Made by a program: the position numbers and the translations under genes. This document shows, one piece after another, positions 57,647 through 64,000 of a stretch of DNA of 64,000 nucleotides; within the stretch, counting starts at the first letter, position 1; each line of letters begins with the position of its first letter. Location: NCBI RefSeq assembly GCF_023369855.1, contig NZ_JAMBPP010000008.1, positions 1 through 64,000 on the forward strand, read 5' to 3'. Origin of the DNA: Actinotalea alkalitolerans. Lineage in GTDB: Bacteria; Actinomycetota; Actinomycetes; Actinomycetales; Cellulomonadaceae. Under the pieces are notes generated by a model. It was not told the DNA's origin. It was given only the letters and a program-made list of their open reading frames with translations, and ran no database searches.

Positions 57647-60223
57647 TCAGAGCTCTCCGCGGCGCTGCAGCGAGCGCATCGCGAGCCAGCCGAACGGGAT
57701 GCGGGCCCAGTAGGTCAGGGCACGGAACAGCACCACCACGGACAGGGCGATCGGCGCCGGGACCCCACCGGCCGAGACCAGCGCACCCGAGAGGGCCAGC
57801 TCGATGGCACCGAGCCCGCCCGGGGTGGGGACCAGGGCACCCGCGGCGTTGCCGAGCAGGTAGATCAGCGCGAGGTCGATCAGCGAGAGCTCCCGACCGA
57901 ACGCCGCGAGGCACGCGTAGAAGGCCCCCAGGTAGCTGAGCGTCATCAGCAGGTTCCCGGCGACCGCCAGCGCGAGGCGTCCCGGCTGGGAGAGCATGCG
58001 GATCAGCCGGGGCCAGGTCTGGCGCCACACCGGAACGGTGCGGGCCACGACCCACGAGCGCACCGGTGGCACGAGCATCGCCGCGCCCAGGGCGACCGCG
58101 ACGACCGCCGCCACGACGATGACGGTGCGCGAGGGCAGGGTCAGCGGCGCGCCGGTGCCGCTGATCAGGGACAGCACGAGCAGCAGCGCGAGCGTCGTGA
58201 TGAGCTGGGAGACCTGGACGAGCCCGACCGAGGCCACCGCCAGGGCGTTGTGCACCCCGCGGCGGTTGAGCATCCGCAGGTTCAGGGCGGCGGGCCCGAC
58301 GCCGGCCGGGGCCACCAGTGCGACGAAGGCCCCCGCGACCTGGACCAGGGTGGTGCGCCACAGCGGCAGCCGGATCGGGGCGAACGCGACCAGGGAGATC
58401 GCCGAGCCGACGAAGGTGACCAGACCCAGGGCGAAGGCGACGGCCGCCCACCAGGGTTGTGCCTGGCTGAAGGCCGCAGCGATCTGGTCGTAGTTGAAGG
58501 TGGTGAAGACCACGACGACGGCCGCGACGGTCAGGACGATCGTGAGCACCGTACGGACGCCGAAGCGCACCAGGCGCTCGGGCTCCGGGTCGGCCTCGGG
58601 GAGCAGGGCGAGCAGGGCCTCGCGGACCTCGGCGAGGACGCCCGGGTTGCGACGGGCCTCCTCACGGGTGGTGCGGGGCAGCGCGATGGTCTGCAGCAGC
58701 GGCCCGATGCGGACGAGGTCGGCGTCGGGCAGCACCCGGCTCGCCGACGCGACCGCGCGCTCGGCGCCGACCCGCAGCGCGAGCACCGCGATGAGCTGGC
58801 TCAGGTCCATCCGCCGCGCGAGCTCTGAGGAGGCCACGTCACCGGACTCCCACCCGGTGAGCCACGCGGTCGGGCCGTCCTGGTCCGTGGTGCGGACCAG
58901 CACGGAGTCGCACGTCAGCGCACGGTGGGCGAGGCCGGCCGAGTGGGCCAGGCCCAGCTGCTCCCACACGGCGTCGAGCACCTCGTCGGTCAGGGCGTCG
59001 GTGGGGACGTCGCGCAGCGGGACGGCGCCCTCGGCGTGCTGCTGGATGAGCAGCATCGAGTCCTCCGACTCGGCCAGGCCGAGCAGCCGCGGGGTGACCA
59101 CCCCCGCCGACCAGGCCGCGTAGGAGAGCAGCGCCGCGCGCTCGGTGGCCTGCCGCAGGGAGACCACGGCGCGCCCGTCGATGCCCCGCAGCCGCAGCGA
59201 CCGCCAGAAGCGGGTCAGCATGCCCACCACCTGCCGGTCACCGTCGAGCACGACGACGTCCAGCCGGTCGCCGTCGGTGGTGGTCATCGCGTAGACACGG
59301 TTGTCGCCGTAGCGGGTGATGGCCACCGCGGCGGGGTCCAGCGCCGCGTCGTCGGTCGGTTCGGGGTCGCCCTGCCGGGGCGGTGCGCCGGTGTGCCCGT
59401 CGCCGGTCGCGGGCCGGGCCTCGTCGGGGTGGTCCTGCGAGACGTCCCGGACCCGCACCAGGCGGCTCGGCTGGAAGCCTGCCCGGCGGACGCCGTCGAC
59501 CAGGGCGGCGCCGTAGGCCCGCTCGCTCTGGACCCCGGAGACGTACCGGGTGGCCAGGCCGACGGCGCGCCCGACCAGCACGGTGACCAGGGCGCCGGGC
59601 AGCGTGACCAGGCCGGTGATCACCGCGACACCCAGCGCGAGCCAGAGCAGGTTCCACGACCACGCGACGGTGCGCCGGCGGTTGCGGGCCCCGGCGGCGG
59701 TCAGCAGGGCTGCCATGCCCGAGAGCAGCGCGGGGATGGTGACCATCCACTCCTGGTTGATCCGCACGCTGAACGACCAGACCATGTCCGAGACGCCCAG
59801 GTTCGTGATGAGCCAGGCGGTCAGCAGGGCCACCAGGATGCCGATCACCCCGGCCACCACGGCCTCGAGGGCGTGCCGGACGAGTCGCCGCAGCACCAGC
59901 TCGGTGAGCACCGCGATCGGCGCCAGGATGGTGATCAGGGCCTCGAGCACCGCGATCGGCAGGAAGAGGATGCGCCGCAGGGCCACCGCGAAGCCCTGGA
60001 CGTCCTCGGTGACACCCGTCGTGGTTCCGGTGGCGTAGGCGGCCAGCAGCACGACCACGGCGATGCCGACGCAGGCCAGGACCAGACCCATGAGGTCCGC
60101 CGGATGGTGCACACGCATGGCCGGGGTGTCGATGATCTGCACCCCGTGGTCGGCTGGCGCGCGGCCCGGGCGTCGCCCCAGCCCGGACAGGTCAGGCCTG
60201 TTCCGAGGTGCGAGGACGGACAT
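57647..60223 (-). CDS. Pseudokinase-flippase fusion (LPG synthase TM-like)
   Basis: An 858-residue membrane protein. The N-terminal part (to about 215) has several membrane segments. The middle (about 270-520) resembles a protein-kinase-like fold in which the catalytic loop is HRALTCDSVLV; the catalytic Asp of HRD is replaced by Ala. The C-terminal half (about 540-850) is an UPF0104/lysylphosphatidylglycerol-synthase-type flippase domain with eight or so helices. Such proteins probably move a lipid or glycolipid across the membrane. ATG 60223 has TAGACT 7 nt upstream, typical of leaderless genes. Confidence 0.84.
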   Translation of the reverse strand: MSVLAPRNRPDLSGLGRRPGRAPADHGVQIIDTPAMRVHHPADLMGLVLACVGIAVVVLLAAYATGTTTGVTEDVQGFAVALRRILFLPIAVLEALITILAPIAVLTELVLRRLVRHALEAVVAGVIGILVALLTAWLITNLGVSDMVWSFSVRINQEWMVTIPALLSGMAALLTAAGARNRRRTVAWSWNLLWLALGVAVITGLVTLPGALVTVLVGRAVGLATRYVSGVQSERAYGAALVDGVRRAGFQPSRLVRVRDVSQDHPDEARPATGDGHTGAPPRQGDPEPTDDAALDPAAVAITRYGDNRVYAMTTTDGDRLDVVVLDGDRQVVGMLTRFWRSLRLRGIDGRAVVSLRQATERAALLSYAAWSAGVVTPRLLGLAESEDSMLLIQQHAEGAVPLRDVPTDALTDEVLDAVWEQLGLAHSAGLAHRALTCDSVLVRTTDQDGPTAWLTGWESGDVASSELARRMDLSQLIAVLALRVGAERAVASASRVLPDADLVRIGPLLQTIALPRTTREEARRNPGVLAEVREALLALLPEADPEPERLVRFGVRTVLTIVLTVAAVVVVFTTFNYDQIAAAFSQAQPWWAAVAFALGLVTFVGSAISLVAFAPIRLPLWRTTLVQVAGAFVALVAPAGVGPAALNLRMLNRRGVHNALAVASVGLVQVSQLITTLALLLVLSLISGTGAPLTLPSRTVIVVAAVVAVALGAAMLVPPVRSWVVARTVPVWRQTWPRLIRMLSQPGRLALAVAGNLLMTLSYLGAFYACLAAFGRELSLIDLALIYLLGNAAGALVPTPGGLGAIELALSGALVSAGGVPAPIALSVVVLFRALTYWARIPFGWLAMRSLQRRGEL

Positions 60224-60387
60224 GATCCGGAGTCTAGAGCGGGGGGTGCGTCCCGGTCCGCACCTTTGCGCCGGTCGGACGCGCTGCTGGTCGGGCGATC
60301 CCCGTCGGCCCTGGGCCCATCCGCGGGGCGTCCCGTCACGAACCACACCCGTCACCCCTGTCCCCGCGCGCCCGGGAGGTCCGCCGC

Positions 60388-60654
60388 ATGTCCACGACCG
60401 AGATGCTCCGCCCTCGCCGCGCTGGTCCCGCGGGGGCGTCCCGGCTCACCCGTCGCGAGGTCGTGGTGCTCAGGCACCTGGCCGAGGACGCGACCCTGCA
60501 GCAGATCGCCGCCCGCCTGTTCGTGTCCCGGAACACGGTGAAGTCCCAGGTGCGCAGCCTGTACCGCAAGCTCGGGGTGTCTCGCCGTACGGAGGCCGTC
60601 GCCTGGGCGCGGAGCTCGGGTGCGGTCCCGGTCCGGACGGTGCCCGACCGGTAG
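60388..60654 (+). CDS. Stand-alone LuxR-type HTH protein
   Basis: An 88-residue protein consisting almost only of a GerE/LuxR helix-turn-helix (LTRREVVVLRHLAEDATLQQ, then IAARLFVSRNTVKSQVRSLY). There is no receiver or sensor domain. It lies before nirB with a divergent membrane protein behind it. GGAGG precedes the start. A role in controlling nitrite reductase is possible but not shown. Confidence 0.8.
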   Translation: MSTTEMLRPRRAGPAGASRLTRREVVVLRHLAEDATLQQIAARLFVSRNTVKSQVRSLYRKLGVSRRTEAVAWARSSGAVPVRTVPDR

Positions 60655-60662
60655 CCGGCGCC

Positions 60663-60698
60663 GTTCTCACACCACCCGACGGACCGGTGTGCGAGAAC
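60663..60698. promoter_or_regulatory. Hairpin after the LuxR-type gene
   Basis: GTTCTCACACC (60663-60673) pairs with GGTGT (60686-60690) and GAGAAC (60693-60698) with a 2-nt bulge. It may end the luxR-type transcript before the nirB promoters. Confidence 0.45.
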
Positions 60699-60699
60699 T

Positions 60700-60754
60700 G
60701 TTGCCCAGGGGTAACTCCCGGGTACCGCCGTGGGAAACACGGGCTCCCTAGCGT
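60700..60754 (+). promoter_or_regulatory. GlnR-like box 1 and -10 of nirB
   Basis: Half-sites GTTGC (60700), GTAAC (60711), GTACC (60722) and GGAAA(C) (60733) follow at 11-bp steps, as in GlnR targets (GTNAC-n6-GAAAC). GAAAC (60734) lies 15 bp before a -10-like TAGCGT (60749-60754), the same as in box 2. A transcript from here could use the Shine-Dalgarno GGAGG before ATG 60805. Confidence 0.55.
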
Positions 60755-60885
60755 CGAGGTGTACGGCCCGCCCGGGGTCGGCTGCACCTGGAGGACGACG
60801 ATCCATGGACACCAGCCCGCGCGAGGACTCCCCTGACGAGCTCGCCCCGCCGACCACAGGCCCCGTCGACGGGGTGATCGGGGAG

Positions 60886-60939
60886 TTGACAGAGCCGAAA
60901 CACCCCGGCCCCGCCACGGAAACTCCCGGCACCTACCGT
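60886..60939 (+). promoter_or_regulatory. GlnR-like box 2 and -10 of nirB
   Basis: TTGAC (60886), GAAAC (60897), a weak third site (60908) and GAAAC (60919) are spaced at exactly 11 bp. TACCGT (60934-60939) lies 15 bp after the start of the last GAAAC and 6 nt before ATG 60946. The box centre is about 41 bp upstream of that ATG, the position of a class II activator. Nitrogen-limitation activation of nirBD by GlnR is known in several actinomycetes. Confidence 0.75.
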
Positions 60940-60945
60940 GCTGGG

Positions 60946-63576
60946 ATGGGGGCGAGCAGGCATCTGGTGGTGGTCGGTGGCGGCATGGTCGCCCACCGCC
61001 TCGTCGAGGCGCTCCGCGACCGTGACGACGCCGGCACCTGGCGGGTCACCCTCTACGCCGAGGAGCCCCGCGCGCCCTACGACCGTGTCGCCCTGACCAG
61101 CTACTTCTCGGGCCGCGACGCGAGCGACCTCGCCCTGGGCACCCCCGACCTGTGGGACGACCCCCTGGTCCACCTGGTCCGCGACACCCGGGTCACCGAG
61201 ATCGACCGTGCGGCCCGCACCGTCACCACCGTCCGCAACGGCGGCTCGGGACCCACCGCGGTCGAGCCCTACGACGCGCTCGTGCTGGCCACCGGCTCGT
61301 ACGCGGCCGTCCCGCCGATCGAGGGCAGCGACCTGCCGGGCGTCTTCGTCTACCGCACGATCGACGACGTCGCCGCGCTGCGCGGCTGGGTCGAGGAGGC
61401 CGCCGCCCGCTGGAAGCGACCCGTACGCGGCGCCGTCGTGGGCGGCGGGCTGCTGGGGCTCGAGGCCGCGGGGGCGCTCCAGGCCCTCGGCGCGCAGAGC
61501 ACCGTCATCCAGTTCGGCCCCCGGCTCATGCCGCTCCAGGTCGACGAGGGCGGTGGCGAGGCGCTGCGCCGGCTGATCAACGGCAAGGGCGTGGCCGTCC
61601 GCCTCAACACCTCGACCACCCGCATGCGCCCGGGGCGCGACGGCAAGGTCCGGCGGATGGACTTCGCCGACGGCGGGCGGCTCGACGCCGACGTCGTGGT
61701 CCTGGCCACCGGGGTGCGCCCGCGGGACGAGCTCGCCCGGGCCGCGGGCCTGGACGTCGGGGAGCGCGGCGGCGTCGTGGTCGACGCCGGCTGCCGCACC
61801 GCCGACCCGCACGTCTACGCGGCCGGTGAGGTCGCCTGCATCGACGGCGCGGTGCACGGCATCGTCGCCCCCGGCTACGCCATGGCCGAGGTGGTCGTGG
61901 ACCGCCTGCTCGGTGGCCAGGCCGTGTTCCCCGGGGCCGACACCGCGACCAAGCTCAAGCTCTCCGGGGTCGACGTCGCGAGCTTCGGTGACGCCTTCGC
62001 GACCACCGAGGGTGCCCTCGAGCTGGTGCACGCCGACCCGGTCGCCGGGATCTACACCAAGCTCGTGCTCTCCGACGACGCCAAGACCCTGCTCGGCGGG
62101 GTGCTCGTCGGTGACGCCTCGGCCTACGCGTCGCTGCGGCCCATGCTCGGCCGCGCGCTGGACGGTGACCCGGGTGCCTACCTGCTGCCCGAGGGCGCGG
62201 GCTCGGCCGGACGCCCCGCCACCACGCTGCCCGACGACGCCACGGTCTGCTCGTGCAACAACGTCACCGCCGCGACCGTGCGCGGGGCCGTCACCGAGCA
62301 CGGCTGCACCGACCTCGCCGCGGTCAAGGCCTGCACCAAGGCCGGCACGAGCTGCGGGTCCTGCCTGCCGCTGGTTAAGAAGCTCGTCACCACCGAGCTC
62401 GAGAGCGCGGGCATCACGGTCAGCAAGGCCCTGTGCGAGCACTTCGACCTGTCCCGTGCGCAGCTCTTCGACGTGGTGCGGGTCACCGGGCTGACCACCT
62501 TCAGCGAGATCCTGACCAAGCACGGCCGGGACGGGCTGCCGCAAGGCGCTCGCGGGTGCGACATCTGCAAGCCCGTCGTCGCCTCGATCCTGGGGTCCCT
62601 GGACACCGGGCACGTGCTCGAGGGCGAGACCGCGACCTTGCAGGACACCAACGACCACGTCATGGCCAACCTCCAGAAGGACGGCTCGTACTCGGTGGTC
62701 CCGCGCATCCCGGGAGGTGAGGTCACCCCCGAAGGGCTGATGGTCATCGGGCAGGTCGCCAAGGACTACGGGCTCTACACCAAGATCACCGGCGGTCAGC
62801 GGATCGACATGTTCGGCGCCCGCCTCGAGCAGCTCCCCGAGATCTGGGGCCGGCTGGTCGACGCCGGCTTCGAGTCGGGCCACGCCTACGGCAAGTCCCT
62901 GCGCACCGTGAAGTCGTGCGTCGGGTCCACCTGGTGCCGCTTCGGCGTGCAGGACTCGGTGGCCCTGGCCGTCGAGCTCGAGCTGCGCTACCGGGGGCTG
63001 CGCTCGCCGCACAAGTTCAAGCTGGGGGTCTCGGGCTGCGCCCGCGAGTGCGCCGAGGCCCGTGGCAAGGACGTCGGCGTGATCGCGACCGACAAGGGCT
63101 GGAACGTCTACGTGGGCGGCAACGGCGGCTTCACCCCGCGTCACGCGCAGCTGCTCGCCGAGGACCTCGACACGCAGACCCTGGTGCGCACCATCGACCG
63201 GTTCCTCATGTACTACATCCGCACCGCCGACCGCCTGCAGCGCACCGCCCCGTGGGTCGAGGAGGTCGAGGGCGGGCTCGAGGGCGTCCGGGCCGTGGTC
63301 ATGGACGACAGCCTGGGCATCGCCGCGGACCTCGACGCCGCCATGGCCCGTCACGTCGACCTCTACCAGGACGAGTGGAAGGCCACCCTGGAGGACCCCG
63401 AGAAGCTGCGGCGCTTCGCGTCCTTCATCAACGCACCGACCACCCCCGACCCGTCGCTGGCCTACGTCGCCGAGCGCGGGCAGGTACGCCCCGCCACACC
63501 CGAGGAGCGGCTCGCCTCGAGCGACGGCTCCGGCCCCGTGCTCGTCGCGGGCACGACGTTGGAGGTCCGGCGATGA
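60946..63576 (+). CDS. nirB: Assimilatory nitrite reductase, large subunit
   Basis: An 876-residue NAD(P)H-dependent nitrite reductase that makes ammonium. Domains: FAD-dependent oxidoreductase (residues 1-400, with FAD motif VVVGGGMVAHR and NAD motif VVGGGLLGLEAAG), a BFD-like [2Fe-2S] part (CSCNN near 435 and CGSC near 468), then a siroheme/[4Fe-4S] domain with CVGSTWC (658-664) and CARECAEA. ATG 60946 is chosen because GlnR-like box 2 and a -10 lie just before it; the frame opens further upstream, and ATG 60805 with GGAGG would add 47 low-complexity residues. It overlaps nirD by 4 bp. Confidence 0.93.
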   Translation: MGASRHLVVVGGGMVAHRLVEALRDRDDAGTWRVTLYAEEPRAPYDRVALTSYFSGRDASDLALGTPDLWDDPLVHLVRDTRVTEIDRAARTVTTVRNGGSGPTAVEPYDALVLATGSYAAVPPIEGSDLPGVFVYRTIDDVAALRGWVEEAAARWKRPVRGAVVGGGLLGLEAAGALQALGAQSTVIQFGPRLMPLQVDEGGGEALRRLINGKGVAVRLNTSTTRMRPGRDGKVRRMDFADGGRLDADVVVLATGVRPRDELARAAGLDVGERGGVVVDAGCRTADPHVYAAGEVACIDGAVHGIVAPGYAMAEVVVDRLLGGQAVFPGADTATKLKLSGVDVASFGDAFATTEGALELVHADPVAGIYTKLVLSDDAKTLLGGVLVGDASAYASLRPMLGRALDGDPGAYLLPEGAGSAGRPATTLPDDATVCSCNNVTAATVRGAVTEHGCTDLAAVKACTKAGTSCGSCLPLVKKLVTTELESAGITVSKALCEHFDLSRAQLFDVVRVTGLTTFSEILTKHGRDGLPQGARGCDICKPVVASILGSLDTGHVLEGETATLQDTNDHVMANLQKDGSYSVVPRIPGGEVTPEGLMVIGQVAKDYGLYTKITGGQRIDMFGARLEQLPEIWGRLVDAGFESGHAYGKSLRTVKSCVGSTWCRFGVQDSVALAVELELRYRGLRSPHKFKLGVSGCARECAEARGKDVGVIATDKGWNVYVGGNGGFTPRHAQLLAEDLDTQTLVRTIDRFLMYYIRTADRLQRTAPWVEEVEGGLEGVRAVVMDDSLGIAADLDAAMARHVDLYQDEWKATLEDPEKLRRFASFINAPTTPDPSLAYVAERGQVRPATPEERLASSDGSGPVLVAGTTLEVRR

Positions 63577-64000
63577 CCACGACAACCACCACCCCGAGCA
63601 GCACCACCCCGAGCGTGCCCGTCGTGCTGGGCACCTCGAGCGACGCCGTCGGCTGGACCACGGTCTGCCACGTCGCCGACCTCGTGCCCGAGCGGGGGGC
63701 CGCGGCCCTGGTCGACGGCCAGCAGGTCGCCCTGTTCCGCCTCGCCGACGGCACCGTGCGCGCCGTGCAGCAGCTCGACCCGTTCAGCGGGGCGCACGTG
63801 ATGTCCCGGGGCATCGTGGGCAGCCGGGGCGACGCCCCCACGGTCGCCTCACCCATGTACAAGCAGGTCTTCGACCTGCGCACCGGGCGGTGCCTCGAGG
63901 CCGTGGGCCGTGAGCCGGTCGACCTGCGCACCTGGCCGGTGCGGGTCGAGGGCGGGCTGGTCATGGTCGCCGTGCCGGTCACCCCGAGCGCACCGGTCGC
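63573..64000 (+). CDS. nirD: Nitrite reductase small subunit, truncated by window
   Basis: At least 142 residues of a Rieske-fold NirD subunit, without iron-sulfur ligands, as usual for NirD. It begins with a Thr/Ser-rich tail, then GWTTVCHVADLVPERG and ASPMYKQVFDLRTGRCLE. ATG 63573 overlaps nirB (ATGA). The window ends before the stop codon. Confidence 0.92.
   Translation, partial: MTTTTTTPSSTTPSVPVVLGTSSDAVGWTTVCHVADLVPERGAAALVDGQQVALFRLADGTVRAVQQLDPFSGAHVMSRGIVGSRGDAPTVASPMYKQVFDLRTGRCLEAVGREPVDLRTWPVRVEGGLVMVAVPVTPSAPV

Noticed and set aside
60335-60360. Two GTCAC motifs before the LuxR-type gene as a possible GlnR box
   Set aside because: They are spaced 16 bp apart, not 11 or 22 bp, and no GAAAC half-site follows.
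60748-63585. A 945-codon minus-strand open frame opposite nirB
   Set aside because: It mirrors the codon bias of nirB, has low-complexity composition and no domain. nirB on the other strand is unmistakable.
1-64000. tRNA, rRNA or prophage genes
   Set aside because: Reading for T-loop-like GGTTCGA motifs, CCA ends, rRNA landmarks, terminases and capsid genes found no convincing example.

Overview
The window is about 70 percent G+C, densely packed, with GTG starts, frequent 4-base stop/start overlaps and several genes that appear to be leaderless. It encodes a DUF222/HNH protein with a TCGAAC-N4-GTTCGA SOS box, an ECF42 sigma factor with its DGPF partner, LacI-controlled sugar operons and a NirBD pair behind GlnR-like boxes. 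Together these point to a free-living, plant-polymer-using actinomycete, most likely of the order Micrococcales (Cellulomonas/Sanguibacter/Oerskovia-like). This placement is inferred from gene content only. No rRNA, tRNA, CRISPR or prophage was seen.

Layout. 1-3.0 kb: DGPF (YCII) protein and ECF42 sigma factor; a decayed IS5-type element sits exactly on the sigma stop codon, and a 45-nt hairpin repeat occurs at both ends of this region. 3.0-8.5 kb (minus strand): a LacI - binding protein - two permeases - GH32-like glycosidase operon, probably for fructosides, with a palindromic operator ahead of lacI. 8.7-14.1 kb: zinc-ribbon protein; two coupled clpP paralogs without clpX and with a PopR-type palindrome upstream; methionine aminopeptidase divergent from a leaderless XRE regulator; SOS-controlled DUF222/HNH protein; a ClgR/PopR-like regulator. 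14.3-24.7 kb: chemoreceptor, NUDIX, luciferase-like monooxygenase, an ABC ATPase with a large membrane partner, a UMF1-type MFS protein, small membrane proteins, a flavodoxin and a VOC-protein remnant.

25.0-37.0 kb: a secreted PL9-like pectate lyase with its own promoter and operator; two diguanylate cyclases; a bile-acid-symporter-family transporter behind an 11-codon leader; a peptidoglycan-binding protein without a signal peptide; a GNAT; a CAP lipoprotein; a family A polymerase lacking the nuclease domains; small membrane proteins. 37.2-43.2 kb: complete ribose operon rbsR-rbsA-rbsC-rbsB-rbsK-rbsD. 43.3-48.3 kb: AAA ATPase, an unknown gene, and a TetR regulator divergent from an ABC exporter. 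48.4-57.3 kb: a LacI-controlled operon of dehydrogenases, a ManD-type dehydratase and a CUT1 importer, best explained as L-gulonate/L-idonate or related sugar-acid catabolism. 57.4-64.0 kb: a large pseudokinase-flippase fusion, an orphan LuxR-type HTH protein, and nirB plus the start of nirD.

Regulation can be read in unusual detail: operators next to the lacI and tetR genes, hairpins on both sides of rbsB and after the second CUT1 binding-protein gene, two tandem GlnR-like boxes before nirB with the same geometry, and roughly ten genes with a TANNNT-like hexamer 6-7 nt before the start codon. The most interesting combination is the accessory ClpP pair, its palindrome and the nearby ClgR/PopR-like regulator. 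Nothing in the window clearly amounts to a wholly new system. The best candidates for new biology are the promoter-overlapping 14-bp repeats between map and the XRE gene, the leader peptide before the BASS transporter, the 45-nt hairpin family and the NirB double-promoter arrangement.
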